Assembly (NCBI RefSeq): GCF_000785105.2
Contig: NZ_CP018906.1
Coordinates: forward strand, 310,001-374,000
From: Lentilactobacillus curieae
GTDB lineage: Bacteria > Bacillota > Bacilli > Lactobacillales > Lactobacillaceae
Length of the DNA stretch: 64,000 nt
Reading direction: 5' to 3'
Below the pieces are notes generated by a model. The model was given only the letters and a program-made list of their open reading frames with translations, was not told where the DNA came from and did not search any database. Numbering within the stretch: the stretch's first letter is position 1; every line of letters begins with the position of its first letter. Shown here piece by piece: positions 55,366 through 64,000 of this stretch. The translations under genes were made by a program, and so were the position numbers.

Positions 55366-55440
55366 TATGTATTACATTGTTGTTTGATAATTCAAATTCT
55401 GATAACATTATAGTACATATAAAGAACCGGAGGAATCCCG

Positions 55441-56022
55441 ATGAAATTAAAGGCCACATTACTGACCTTATTGTTACTTATTGGAATTGGACTAGCTGGC
55501 TGTAGTTCAAATAGTGAAAAGACCAGCAGTAGTTCCAGTGATAACAAGGTTGAAAAACAATCCGATACTTCTAACAAGTCTAGTGATAGTCAGTCATCAG
55601 CTGTGAAAGATGATGACGATAATGACGATCAAGACGACAACGATAGCAACACATCAGCTACTAGTTCAAATTCTAGTTCAAAGGCTAAGGTAAGATACAG
55701 AACGGTAAAATTCCAAGCCCAACTTGATGACGTTGACGATTCAAGACTTTACCAATCAGTTCCCCTTTCTCGAAGAACTAAGACAGCTAGCTGGAACTCA
55801 GTTGATGCTCACGAAGGAAAACGCGTTTATGTCGATAAAAAGGCAATTGTCCTAACTCGTGACCGTGATGATCATGACGACGATGATGATTACGATGACA
55901 ATGATAATGACGATAATGGATACGATAGCGAAGAATATTACCGCATCCGCTTCTCTGCAAGTAACAGTGCTAAGAAGTACTGGGTAGAAGAAGATGTCGT
56001 TGATACCGACAATGACGATTAA
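55441..56022 (+). CDS. Asp-rich lipoprotein B
   Basis: 193 residues, start behind CCGGAGG with the same leader as gene A. Lipobox LAGC (17-20). Longer Ser/Asp-rich linker than gene A, then the same domain (KVRYRTVKFQAQLDDVDDS, YDSEEYYRIRFSASNS, KYWVEEDVVD). The acidic insert between them is expanded to about 22 residues, mostly Asp and Asn, apparently by GAT/GAC repeat growth. A recent tandem duplication with length change in the acidic tract. Confidence 0.72.
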   Translation: MKLKATLLTLLLLIGIGLAGCSSNSEKTSSSSSDNKVEKQSDTSNKSSDSQSSAVKDDDDNDDQDDNDSNTSATSSNSSSKAKVRYRTVKFQAQLDDVDDSRLYQSVPLSRRTKTASWNSVDAHEGKRVYVDKKAIVLTRDRDDHDDDDDYDDNDNDDNGYDSEEYYRIRFSASNSAKKYWVEEDVVDTDNDD

Positions 56023-56026
56023 TAGT

Positions 56027-56062
56027 AAAAGGACCATTTCACTATGTGAAATGGTCCTTTTT
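56027..56062. terminator. Bidirectional terminator
   Basis: AAAAGGACCATTTCAC / GTGAAATGGTCCTTTT, perfect stem between convergent genes. Confidence 0.9.
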
Positions 56063-56997
56063 TATCTTTGCATGCTTACCGAAATCAACTTATATTTATC
56101 CTTCAAACTAGTCTTCGCTTGATGACCCTTGGTTTTTTCTTTAACTGTATACGTGACCGTCTGGACCTTCGTAACAATCATGTTGGCTCCCGGATTGATC
56201 AGGAATTCCTTTTCACCAACGTTGTAAGAGACTGGATCAATGTAAGCTCCGGTGTTACCTTTCGGTAGTTGAATTTTTAGTAGCAATTTACTTCCAAAAC
56301 CTAAAGCGGTGTAACGAGAAATGCTGGTGGATGAAAATCCGGGGTCATCATAAAGTGCCCCAACCCGCAGCTTCTCCCCGTTTAATGACTTACGTAAACC
56401 AGATGTGGAAACACCTCGGTAAACGGTCATCGGTGTCTTGAGGTTATATTGCTGAAGTGCGGAGGTTAGTAAATTGGCGTTCTTAGCCACGGTTTTGTTA
56501 CCGTCACCGTACCGCAAATAATTGTTCAGTTTTGTATAACCCGTGCCACTATAGTAGTCGATAGACTTCCGTTCAGCTTTTGATAATTGCTTAGCCCACG
56601 CTTTTGTCTGCTTGTTTAATTTTGCCAGGGCAGTCTTGCTGACCTTATATGTTTTAGTCGAGTATGTGAGACCGCTGATGTTTTTAACGTACATGAGGCT
56701 ACTGAATCCCTGAGCGGAAATTATTGCCCCCTTGCCACTCTTTTGCAGAACGGTAATTCTACTGTTCTTGGGAACCACGGTTCGTTGGGTAAAACTGGGT
56801 TCGCCACCAGCCAAACTATACGCAGTAGTTGCATACTTCAGAACGAATTGGTTAGGCGTTTCGTCGTGGTACTTTGAAGTTACGTAAGTTTGGGTGGGCA
56901 GTTTTTTCGGTTTAGTTTTGGCGGCTAGGCTCGTGTCGGCCATCAGGGGCAAACAGAGCGTGAATGTAGCGATTAAGATTCCAACTTTGGTTTTCAT
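56062..56997 (-). CDS. Secreted ADP-ribosyltransferase-like protein (R-S-E class)
   Basis: 311 residues. Signal peptide about 1-26 (KTKVGILIATFTLCLPLMAD). Residues 27-125 are an N-terminal domain of unknown kind. The C-terminal 180 residues carry the ADP-ribosyltransferase exoenzyme order: SIDYYSGTGYTKLNNYLR (helix before the site), MTVYRGVS (catalytic Arg), FSSTS (the S-T-S motif that holds NAD) and EKEFLI (E-x-E; the second Glu catalyses). VIP2, C3 exoenzyme and iota Ia proteins share this layout. Active-site residues are all present, so transfer of ADP-ribose to a protein outside the cell is plausible. No immunity partner or B component is seen. Target unknown. Confidence 0.75.
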   Translation of the reverse strand: MKTKVGILIATFTLCLPLMADTSLAAKTKPKKLPTQTYVTSKYHDETPNQFVLKYATTAYSLAGGEPSFTQRTVVPKNSRITVLQKSGKGAIISAQGFSSLMYVKNISGLTYSTKTYKVSKTALAKLNKQTKAWAKQLSKAERKSIDYYSGTGYTKLNNYLRYGDGNKTVAKNANLLTSALQQYNLKTPMTVYRGVSTSGLRKSLNGEKLRVGALYDDPGFSSTSISRYTALGFGSKLLLKIQLPKGNTGAYIDPVSYNVGEKEFLINPGANMIVTKVQTVTYTVKEKTKGHQAKTSLKDKYKLISVSMQR

Positions 56998-57040
56998 CAG
57001 AGGTCACTTCCTTATGGGGATAGTATAACAGGGAGAACTG

Positions 57041-57340
57041 CAGGAATCTATGATTCCGTCGCAGTTCCCCCACAACGAAGACGCATACTAATCGACACGA
57101 ATAGTGGCGGTTAGTCGCGACTGAGACTGTGTGGAGTGATTACGCAGATGCTTTCGTCGTCTCACCCCCACAACGATGACACATACTGAGCGTTGCGAAT
57201 AGCGACGGTCAGTCGTGACAGAGACTGTGTGGAGATAGTGCAGGAATCTATGATTCCGTCGCAGTTCCCCCACAACGATGACGCATACTAATCGGCACGA
57301 ATAGTGGCGGTTAGTCGCGACTGAGACTGTGTTGAATTTA
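57041..57340. repeat. Three tandem 100-bp repeats with internal palindromes
   Basis: Units at 57041, about 57141 and 57241. Unit 1 and unit 3 are almost identical over about 95 bp; the middle unit is diverged but keeps CCCCCACAACGATGAC, GCGAATAG and GAGACTGTGTGGAG. Stems inside include GGAATC-TAT-GATTCC and ACTAATCG...CGGTTAGT; unit 1 also has GAACTGC / GCAGTTC enclosing the first. No gene in 57002-57469; the ORFs there merely read the repeat. Confidence 0.8.
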
Positions 57341-57416
57341 GTGCGAATAGCGGGATTCACTCCTGATGCTTACTGTCCATGAGGCCAGCCAGTCCCATGT
57401 TGACTAATCCAAAACA

Positions 57417-57453
57417 CAAAAAAAGCTATAATGCCTTCAACATCATAGCTCAT
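57417..57453 (-). terminator. Terminator of the antiporter locus
   Basis: GAGCTATGATG / GGCATTATAGCTTTTTTT on the minus strand, imperfect. Confidence 0.65.
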
Positions 57454-57469
57454 TTCAATCAATTGATTT

Positions 57470-59467
57470 TTATATCTGCTCTTTAAACAACTCAGAATTC
57501 TGAATGTACGTAATTTCATCAAAGGAGATTCTTTGCTGCAACCGCTCAGCCAAATCCGAATTAATTTTCTTACTGGACAGTGCTTCTTGAATCAACTCGT
57601 ACTCAGAGTGGAACGCTTGCATGAACAGTTCATAAACCTTATCGGGGTCAACGTCTCGACTATGAACCCTTCTGTGACGGGTTCGGTAGAACCGACGGAC
57701 AAAGTTTACTTCCATCCCGTGTTCACTTTCATGGGACTTCAAGAATTCCATAACGGCATCGAATCCAGCTTGTTCAATCGGCAAAATATCTTCGCCATGG
57801 TTTTCAAACTGTTGACGCCAGTAAACTTCTTCTAGGGCAACCGGAGCCGTTAAGAACGCTTCTTGAGCTCGGTGAAGATCCTTATAAATCTTACCAATGT
57901 GCAACCCAAAGCGAATCCGTAACCAAACGTTCTTCCAGACCTTGTCATCCGCCGAGAAGTTGTTTAGTTCGATAAATTCAAAGTAGTATTGAAGCTCATC
58001 ATCGGTGATTTTGCCTTCAGTGTGGAGCTGTTTGATAGCAGCCTTTTCAACCGCCTGAGCTTCCTTCATGATTTGTCTTTGAATTCGGTGGTTTGGCGTC
58101 CCATCAAGAACCAATTGTTGCTGAAGCGAATCAATAACGATTTGGGCTTCAGCAGGATATTCCTTTTCCTTAACCAAGTCACTAATGGCCGCTTGAATCA
58201 TCCGCTTAACCCACTTGTAACGAGGCTGATTGGGAGATTTAGTTGGTAAAATCGCTGGAATCAAAACAGTTGGCATTACCAGACTGACAATGATAATCAC
58301 TGCTGCGATAAAAATCAGTGGGCTTCTGTAGGCAAATGTTTGCCCCTTAATTACCAACGGCATTGAGAATGCCAATGACAAGGTAATGGTTCCGTGAGCC
58401 CCGCTTAATGCCATGATCAAACTATCTCGCCAAGAACGTTCCTTATTGGCATTAGTTCTGACTAAGAAATGGCTCCACAATAACCTGACAACCAGTTGGG
58501 CAAAGTACAGTAGTGTTCCAATTAATACTAGTTTTCAAATGGCAAAATCCGGATTGGTCGATGAGTGCATTGCCCAGATAACAACCGGTAACGACAGTCC
58601 TAACAAGACGAACACAATTCCAGATAGCGAGCCAGAAACAACTTCCCAAACGTTGCTGGTAACGATCTGCATCCGTGAAGACGTCAACCGAAGTTTACCA
58701 CGCTCAGATCCTTGAGCTAGCCCTGCGGCAACAACGGCTAAGATACCTGACATCTCGAATTTATCCGCCAATAGGTAAACCAGAAATGGTGTCAAAATCT
58801 GGATGGTCACCATGATGATTGGCGTATCGTCGTGATAACGAATCAGGAAGAGCCGCACACTCACGATGGCAATTCCTAAAGCGGCACCGAACAACAGACC
58901 ACCCAAAAATTCCCACAGGAACACTAGAATTGTGTGATTAAACGAAAATGAACCAGAAAGGTAAGCTCCTAAAGCAACCTCAAACAGCACGATACCAGCA
59001 GCATCGTTAAACAATGATTCATTTTGCAAAATCCCCATCTGTTCCTTGGCAATTGGGTTGGCCTCAAAAATCGAGTTTACCGCTGCCGCATCAGTTGGTG
59101 TTACCACAGCCATCAAGGCAAAGCTCAGGCTCAGTGGCAAGATTGGGTATAGGAAATGCAGTCCGGTTCCAACAATCAAAACCGTAACTAACACTAATCC
59201 TACCGCCAGCGACAAGATGTTTACGATTGAACGGCCAATCCACAATCGCGAACTGTTCTGCGCTTCGTTGTACAGCAACGGCGAAATAATGGCTAAAGCA
59301 AACGTCGATGGATCGAGAACAAAGCCTCGATATACCGGCAAAATTGATAATAGAATTCCGATTCCGATTAGGAAAAATGGCAACGGAATAAAATTAATGT
59401 GGTTAGCGAGAATGTTTGCCGCAACGACCCCCGCCAAAATGATTACAATCAAGAGGACTTGATCCAT
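57470..59467 (-). pseudogene. CPA1 Na+/H+ antiporter, one in-frame TGA
   Basis: A 665-codon frame with TGA at 58535-58537 (STNPDFAI-stop-KLVLIGTLLYF). Up to the stop there are about ten membrane helices with the NhaP/CPA1 motif VVTPTDAAAV (Asp of the ion site) and NESLFNDAAGIVLFE (the N-D pair). After it come the last helices (LIGTLLYFAQLVVRLLW, AHGTITLSLAFSMPLV) and a long cytoplasmic tail (about 290 residues, helical, DUF-type of the YjcE/CvrA kind). The break falls in a helix, so neither half should work alone. CGA, CAA-type or TGG codon changed to TGA. Confidence 0.87.
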
Positions 59468-59584
59468 GATTGAACCCCCTATATAAACTTATGAGTATGC
59501 CTAAATTATCAGGTTACTTACTAAAAATCATTATACTAGTTTTCCCGTTAAGACTGTTACATTTCGATTGTATGGGTAGACAAA

Positions 59585-59636
59585 CAAAAAGGCTCAAACC
59601 ATTTCGGCTAAATATCAGCTGAAACAATTTGAGCCT
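59585..59636 (-). terminator. Terminator of the sedolisin gene
   Basis: AGGCTCAAATTG / CGGTTTGAGCCT type stem with an inner CAGCTGATATTTAGCCG hairpin, then T5 on the minus strand. Confidence 0.75.
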
Positions 59637-59644
59637 AAATATTT

Positions 59645-61513
59645 TTATTTGCCAGCCTTAAAATCACTGAACAATTGATTGAAGTCAACAGTTCCTAATC
59701 CAGTAGCTTGATTGTAAAGTTTACCAGGTTGGCCGGTATAGTAAAGGTTATTGTTGCTGGTGCTATCAAGTGGTGTAAATGGTGAAAGTGGTTGCTGAGC
59801 AAACTTGTAAATTTGTGGTCCCCAGAAACCAATTGAGCTACCGTTCATCCCCTCATTCATCACAGCGTTTGCCGCCGCAAGTTGAGGAGTCGCAAAGCTA
59901 GTTCCACCATTGATCGTCTACTTACCAGCTTTAACCCCCTTCTGGCCTGGGGTTCCGTTGGTAACGTACATTGCATATCCAGTCATTGGATCAGAGTTTG
60001 CAGAAACATCAGGAACGTTGCGGCCGCGAGAAGTACCGTAAATTACTCGAGGGCTTGGATTGATGATTCCCTTACCTTGCTTGTCGTACTTAATGTAATC
60101 AACTGCTCGGAAGGTGCCAACCCCAGAGACTCCTTGTTGGTATCGTGGCAGTGCATTGAGCTGTGAGAAACCGCCGCCACCGGCTGAAAATGATTGTTCC
60201 TTAACATCTGCCTTAGCAATTTGTTTGATATTGCCCCAACCCTGTTCTTGTTTAACTGTCACCGTTCTACCATCAATTTTCTTGGTAAATGGCAATGTCG
60301 TTCCGCCAACTTCAACTAAGTAAGGTGACATGCTGATTGACAGATTCAGCTTTGGGTTAGATTTATCGCGAGCACCATTATCCCCCGCAGCATTAAACAT
60401 AGTAATTCCCTGAGCTGCCGCTTGTTGGAAAGCAAGGTTCAGAGCATCGTTGTACTGTTTGGCATTTTCAGTCAGTCCGTACGTTTTATCGGCTACCTCA
60501 TTAAATACGTTAAAGCTTGTCGATAGTGTTTTATCACGGTTAGCAGAAATTGCCTGAACAAACGCATTGTAGTAATCGTAGTCGCTTTGAGTTTGGTTAC
60601 CGTTGCCAGTACCGATATAAACGTTGATTCGTGAATTTGGTGCTACTGAGGCAGCCTGCTGAACATCCAGAGTGGCTTCAACTTGGGCCATGTAGGCTTC
60701 GTTGACCTTTTTGAATGGCTTGGTAATCTTTCCAGAAACGTACTTTGCAGAGCTTGAAGTGTAGTAGCGTTTAATTCTGTTTGTATCAGTGTTCCCACCC
60801 ATTTTATTTAAATAGGTTTTGATGTCCTGAGTATGAAAATCACTAAGGGTAATTAGCCCAACACTTTGCCCCTTGCCCGTTAGGCCTTGGCTATAAAGTT
60901 TGTCAACGCCGTATCGAGATGTGAATTTTTTAGCAGCGTACTTATCAGAGAAATCAGCCTTAGAGAGCTTGAGGTTAGGCGTATCAGCCTTGACCTGAAT
61001 GTCTGACGCAAACTTGGTCTTTGCTTGTTTTTTAGCGGCTTTTTTCTGGTAGTTATTTTCCACCCCGAAACCAATAATTGCTTGGGTCTTATCTTGAAGT
61101 GTCTTGGGTAAGGTGTACATAGTATAATATTTTGCGCTATTTTGATTAGTTGGTTTTGCCTTCAAGGCTTTAACCACATTGTTGTATGATCCAGAAACCT
61201 TCAAGCTCAGGTTCCCAGCATTTGGTTTAACTGTGACCTTGTACTTTTTAAAGTGACTCTTAAACTCATTGATGACACTATCTGACTGACCAAACCGGGT
61301 GGCGAATTGGCTTGGTGTCAGGTACTGATGGTAGCTAGGAGAGGCTGGGTCGACTGTATCGTAAACAAAGTCTTCAAGAGCAGCTTTATTCTTTGGATTA
61401 AGCGAAATCATGAACGTCGACTTGTCGTTCTTCTTGGCAGCGTTCGCCACTACCTGCGAACCAACAATCCCACTAAAAGCCATTACTCCTAAAATAATTC
61501 CTAGTTTTTTCAT
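59645..61513 (-). pseudogene. Sedolisin (S53) secreted peptidase, TAG just before the catalytic Ser
   Basis: A 622-codon frame with TAG at 59918-59920. Signal peptide about 1-25 (KKLGIILGVMAFSGIVGSQV). Prodomain (Pro-kumamolisin type) about 35-180: YHQYLTPSQFATRFGQ. Catalytic domain: MAQVEATLDVQQAASVAP holds Glu and Asp (E-x3-D), NAAGDNGARD the oxyanion Asp. Immediately after the stop the frame reads TINGGTSFATPQLAAA, with the nucleophile Ser in G-G-T-S, and then the C-terminal calcium-binding region (ATGLGTVDFNQL). So every catalytic piece exists but a single nonsense codon, seven residues before Ser, cuts it off. Any product would be inactive unless read through. Confidence 0.88.
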
Positions 61514-61616
61514 TTGTAGAAATCCCCCTAGAAAAAATTAACTATAATTTTTTACTTGTTGGAATTATAACAGGACTTACAAAAAATCAGTGGTTTTATG
61601 AACGGTTTTAGGGATA

Positions 61617-61655
61617 AAAAAATCGCAAGCCAATTTGCATTGACTTGCAATCCTA
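61617..61655 (-). terminator. Terminator of the small membrane gene
   Basis: GGATTGCAAGTCAATGCAAATTGGCTTGCGATTTTTTTA: GATTGCAAG pairs with CTTGCGATT, then T6. Confidence 0.75.
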
Positions 61656-61657
61656 AA

Positions 61658-61843
61658 CTAATGTTTTGCGTTTCTTGTTATCAACCAGAATGCCAAAACC
61701 ACTGCGACTAGTGCGGTAATCAAAGCAATAAAGTTGACGATTCCAGCGACTGGGGCTAGAAAATTCAAGCCACCAAGAATCTTGAGAAGAATGGAAACGC
61801 CGATGAGAATGAGGGCGATGAGTTGTAGTTTTTGTTTTGTCAT
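61658..61843 (-). CDS. Small membrane protein, 61 residues
   Basis: Two membrane helices (LQLIALILIGVSILLKILGG and IALITALVAVVLAFWLI) separated by a Gly/Pro turn. Start behind GGAAC. No known family. It follows the adhesin gene after 22 bp on the same strand, perhaps cotranscribed. Confidence 0.6.
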   Translation of the reverse strand: MTKQKLQLIALILIGVSILLKILGGLNFLAPVAGIVNFIALITALVAVVLAFWLITRNAKH

Positions 61844-61865
61844 GAAAGTTGTTCCTTATTGATAG

Positions 61866-64000
61866 TTATTTAGTAATTTTAACGTATTTACTATTAGCAG
61901 TCACGTACCCACCAGCAACTTGATACCGCTTTGTTCCGGATTGAGTCACACTACTTGGAACAGTGTAAACAACCTTTTTAACTTGTAACTTCTTCCCCGC
62001 CTTGATGTGTTGCTTACTGCTCTTCGAGTTTAGAGTTGAATATAACTTGATACCCTTTTTAACAGTTATATTCTTTGGAAAACTTGTCTTTCCAGACTTA
62101 ACCAGTTTTCTATTAGCTGTGACGATTTTACCATTAGTCAACACATACCTTGTCGTAAGATTGTGAGTGACAATCCGGCTTACCTTTAAAATAGTACCTT
62201 GACGATAATGTTTAACAAACCCCGTTAATTTTTTAGTTCGGTATGAATTTACTCCATTAGGATTAATCACTGTAATAACTTTATGCAGTGACCGATAGTA
62301 AACTGGCCGAACATAACTTGTATTTGCGGTAATGTACCCTGTTTTGCCATCTGTTTTGCTGAGATGATTGACATCCCTGACAAAATATCTTAGCCGACCA
62401 TTGGCATCCCTTGCATATCTGATTACCACAAACATTGGCCGATTTACCCTTGGCTTTTTGGTATATTTAGCCAGCCGCTCGTGAGAGTTAAAGTTTTTGC
62501 TTTCATATAGGTAGATTGGCTTGAGGGAATAAACAGCTTCTCCCTTTGTAGCAACTAAACTTCCAGAAGCTTGGGGATTACTTGGTTGTGGACTAACTGG
62601 TTGCGTTGATGTACTTGAAGTTGACTGCGAACTTGAAGAACCGTTATTAGCTGTTGGTGAAGTGCTCGAATTATTTGTCGTTGGAGTGGATCCACCATTT
62701 GTGGGGGTAGTCCCACCACCATTGGTACTACTCTTCTTCGTGTAGTACTCTTTGATAGTTCCTCCACCAGCAGGAATAGTGATTGGGCTGGTTGATTCAG
62801 GATTGTAGCCTGTAATCTCTGGCATTGCTACCTTTTCACCAGGTTCTGCATTCATCTTGATAGGACTGACGTTTGGAATTGGCTTGTTGGTTGCCCGATC
62901 GCAAGGAATGATGGTGACAGTAACGTTGTTAGGTTGATCTGGAAGATTAGGCTGATAGTATACTTTAATGTCTCCACCATTGGCCGGCATGGTACTTGGG
63001 ACAGCATTTACAGGAGTCCAACCAGCAAGCGTCGGTACTTCAATCTTTGATCCAGGAACAGCTGTAATCGAAGTACTCTCAACATTAGGAATCTTTTTTC
63101 CAGTAGTTTTGTCACAAGGAATCAAGATAGCTGAAACGCTAGTTGGTTGATTCTTTTTATAGTAAACAGGTATCTTAGCATCTTTATCAGGTATCACAAA
63201 CGGGTTGCTAGGATTCTTTGAGTTTTTTGTATCAAATGTCCAACCATCAATCTCTGGTATTGCAATTTCATTTCCAGGTTGGCCAACTTTAGTAACACTA
63301 GCTCCTGTAATAGGCTCATTCGTTGCTTCATCATAAGGAATCAAGGTAACCTTAACATCGTTAACTTTTTTAGGGACCACTGTGAGTGTTGAAGTATAGA
63401 CACGGGAACTAATATTTGTTTTATTATTTGTAAATACAATATCAACAGGGTATTTTCCCGGCTTACTTATATCACCGTTAACCGTTATCGTGTTTGTACC
63501 ATCCGTATATGTGGTTTTATTACCAGAGGAGCTATCACCGTCAATCGTTATATTGTACGTACCTTCATCAGGATTAAAGTGCTTCGGGTGATCTGGATCA
63601 AATGCTTTGATTACAAAGTCGCTCCAATTTGGGACATAATTTTGTCCCTGCGAGATTGTATAACCATCTGGCTTTAATACTAGTGAGGGAATAAATTCTC
63701 CATTAGAGTTATTTATAAATGCGAAAGCTGCGCTGTTTCCATCTTGCTTAAGGGTTCTGTCTAAAGAAGTGGTAATTGTGGCACTGGACGTAACTTTAAC
63801 CTTATCATTTGCTGACTGTGTCTTGACTGCATATATTGCCGATAAACCATTAATTGGTTTATCCTTTGGCCAGCCGCTGAAATCAATTGTAAATCCTGTA
63901 TCGGTAGTAACAACCTTATAATAATCTGTAGGTACAGCCGTATTGGTATAATCAAATAACTTAATGCTTTTCGGATAAATTGACCGTGACGTATCAACAT
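61866..64000 (-). CDS. Large mucin-binding-type adhesin with DUF5776 C-terminus (5' end outside window)
   Basis: The frame is open from the right edge to 61866, more than 711 residues. Order in the visible part: a beta-rich adhesive domain (FDYTNTAVPTDYYKVVTTD); an Ig-like domain ending PGKYPVDIVFTNNKTN; three repeats of about 65 residues starting VTLIPYDEATNEPI, AILIPCDKTTGKKI and VTIIPCDRATNKPI (MucBP style, each ending in a YY motif); a Ser/Thr/Asn linker; and two DUF5776-like modules (YFVRDVNHLSKTDGKTGYI, TRYVLTNGKIVTANRK, GYVTANSKYVKI). There is no LPXTG; DUF5776 probably holds it on the wall. Likely binds host or plant glycans or other cells. Confidence 0.82.
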   Translation of the reverse strand, partial: VDTSRSIYPKSIKLFDYTNTAVPTDYYKVVTTDTGFTIDFSGWPKDKPINGLSAIYAVKTQSANDKVKVTSSATITTSLDRTLKQDGNSAAFAFINNSNGEFIPSLVLKPDGYTISQGQNYVPNWSDFVIKAFDPDHPKHFNPDEGTYNITIDGDSSSGNKTTYTDGTNTITVNGDISKPGKYPVDIVFTNNKTNISSRVYTSTLTVVPKKVNDVKVTLIPYDEATNEPITGASVTKVGQPGNEIAIPEIDGWTFDTKNSKNPSNPFVIPDKDAKIPVYYKKNQPTSVSAILIPCDKTTGKKIPNVESTSITAVPGSKIEVPTLAGWTPVNAVPSTMPANGGDIKVYYQPNLPDQPNNVTVTIIPCDRATNKPIPNVSPIKMNAEPGEKVAMPEITGYNPESTSPITIPAGGGTIKEYYTKKSSTNGGGTTPTNGGSTPTTNNSSTSPTANNGSSSSQSTSSTSTQPVSPQPSNPQASGSLVATKGEAVYSLKPIYLYESKNFNSHERLAKYTKKPRVNRPMFVVIRYARDANGRLRYFVRDVNHLSKTDGKTGYITANTSYVRPVYYRSLHKVITVINPNGVNSYRTKKLTGFVKHYRQGTILKVSRIVTHNLTTRYVLTNGKIVTANRKLVKSGKTSFPKNITVKKGIKLYSTLNSKSSKQHIKAGKKLQVKKVVYTVPSSVTQSGTKRYQVAGGYVTANSKYVKITK

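Noticed and set aside
57088..57360. 90-residue ORF with repeated peptide TVSV...VCVIVVG
   Set aside because: It simply translates the 100-bp DNA repeats, has no ribosome site and no family features.
20479..61513. Stop-codon reassignment or programmed read-through as the cause of the many in-frame stops
   Set aside because: TAA, TAG and TGA all occur as interrupting codons, and the same codons end intact genes nearby.
61866..64000. LPXTG sortase anchor expected for a mucin-binding-type adhesin
   Set aside because: The C-terminus ends in DUF5776-like modules with no LPXTG, hydrophobic helix or basic tail.

Overview
The window looks like chromosomal DNA of a Lactobacillaceae species of the Levilactobacillus brevis / Lentilactobacillus buchneri type. 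The evidence is nine copies of the brevis-type S-layer protein family, DUF5776 and WHKG-type secreted proteins, GGAGG ribosome sites, many short T-tailed hairpin terminators and GTG/TTG starts. No rRNA, tRNA, transposase, phage gene, CRISPR array or recombinase gene was seen. It is an accessory region dominated by the cell surface: S-layer paralogues, lipoproteins, a mucin-binding-type adhesin, secreted proteases and a secreted ADP-ribosyltransferase-like protein.

Layout. 0-0.4 kb: end of an SGNH hydrolase. 0.5-15 kb: six S-layer paralogues on the minus strand with a YfhO membrane protein and a broken EamA transporter/secreted-protein chimera between them. 15-18.2 kb: a pyridine-nucleotide-disulfide oxidoreductase, a candidate structured small RNA, a small secreted protein and a DUF2325 protein. 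18.2-24.2 kb: a seventh S-layer gene, a broken family-2 glycosyltransferase, an Ig-like secreted protein, a zinc-ribbon protein and a ComK-like regulator. 24.3-32 kb: an MFS transporter, a secreted metzincin protease, small secreted proteins, an NADH oxidase and a TetR regulator divergent from a decayed hydrolase. 32-37 kb: an AT-rich repeat region and then a likely DNA-inversion switch for the S-layer. 37-42 kb: a CcpA-type catabolic locus (glycosidase-like protein, AraC regulator, GPH symporter). 42-46 kb: a SigH/ComX-like sigma factor with two small genes, a drug transporter and small secreted proteins. 46.7-50 kb: a copper-resistance operon. 50-56 kb: GldA, an SDR, a CPBP protease and tandem Asp-rich lipoproteins. 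56-64 kb: the ADP-ribosyltransferase, a 3 x 100 bp repeat, a broken Na+/H+ antiporter, a broken sedolisin and a large adhesin running off the right edge.

The main find is at 33.8-36.9 kb. An intact S-layer gene (minus strand) and a promoterless, headless second S-layer cassette (plus strand) share a perfect 454-bp inverted repeat. Both read toward one central bidirectional terminator. Recombination between the repeats would flip about 1.8 kb and swap the C-terminal half of the expressed S-layer protein. A nested palindrome lies 2 bp outside the repeat on the silent side.

A second theme is recent decay. At least ten genes carry single in-frame stops or one-base frameshifts while the rest of the frame reads as intact protein. 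Several unexplained repeated or structured DNA elements also occur: two palindromic elements of about 140-155 bp with a shared architecture, one extended into a 4 x 35 bp array; three copies of a GGCGGATAT hairpin in an AATATT-rich tract; and the 3 x 100 bp array. Coordinates and base comparisons were read by eye; family names rest on motif recognition, not database searches.
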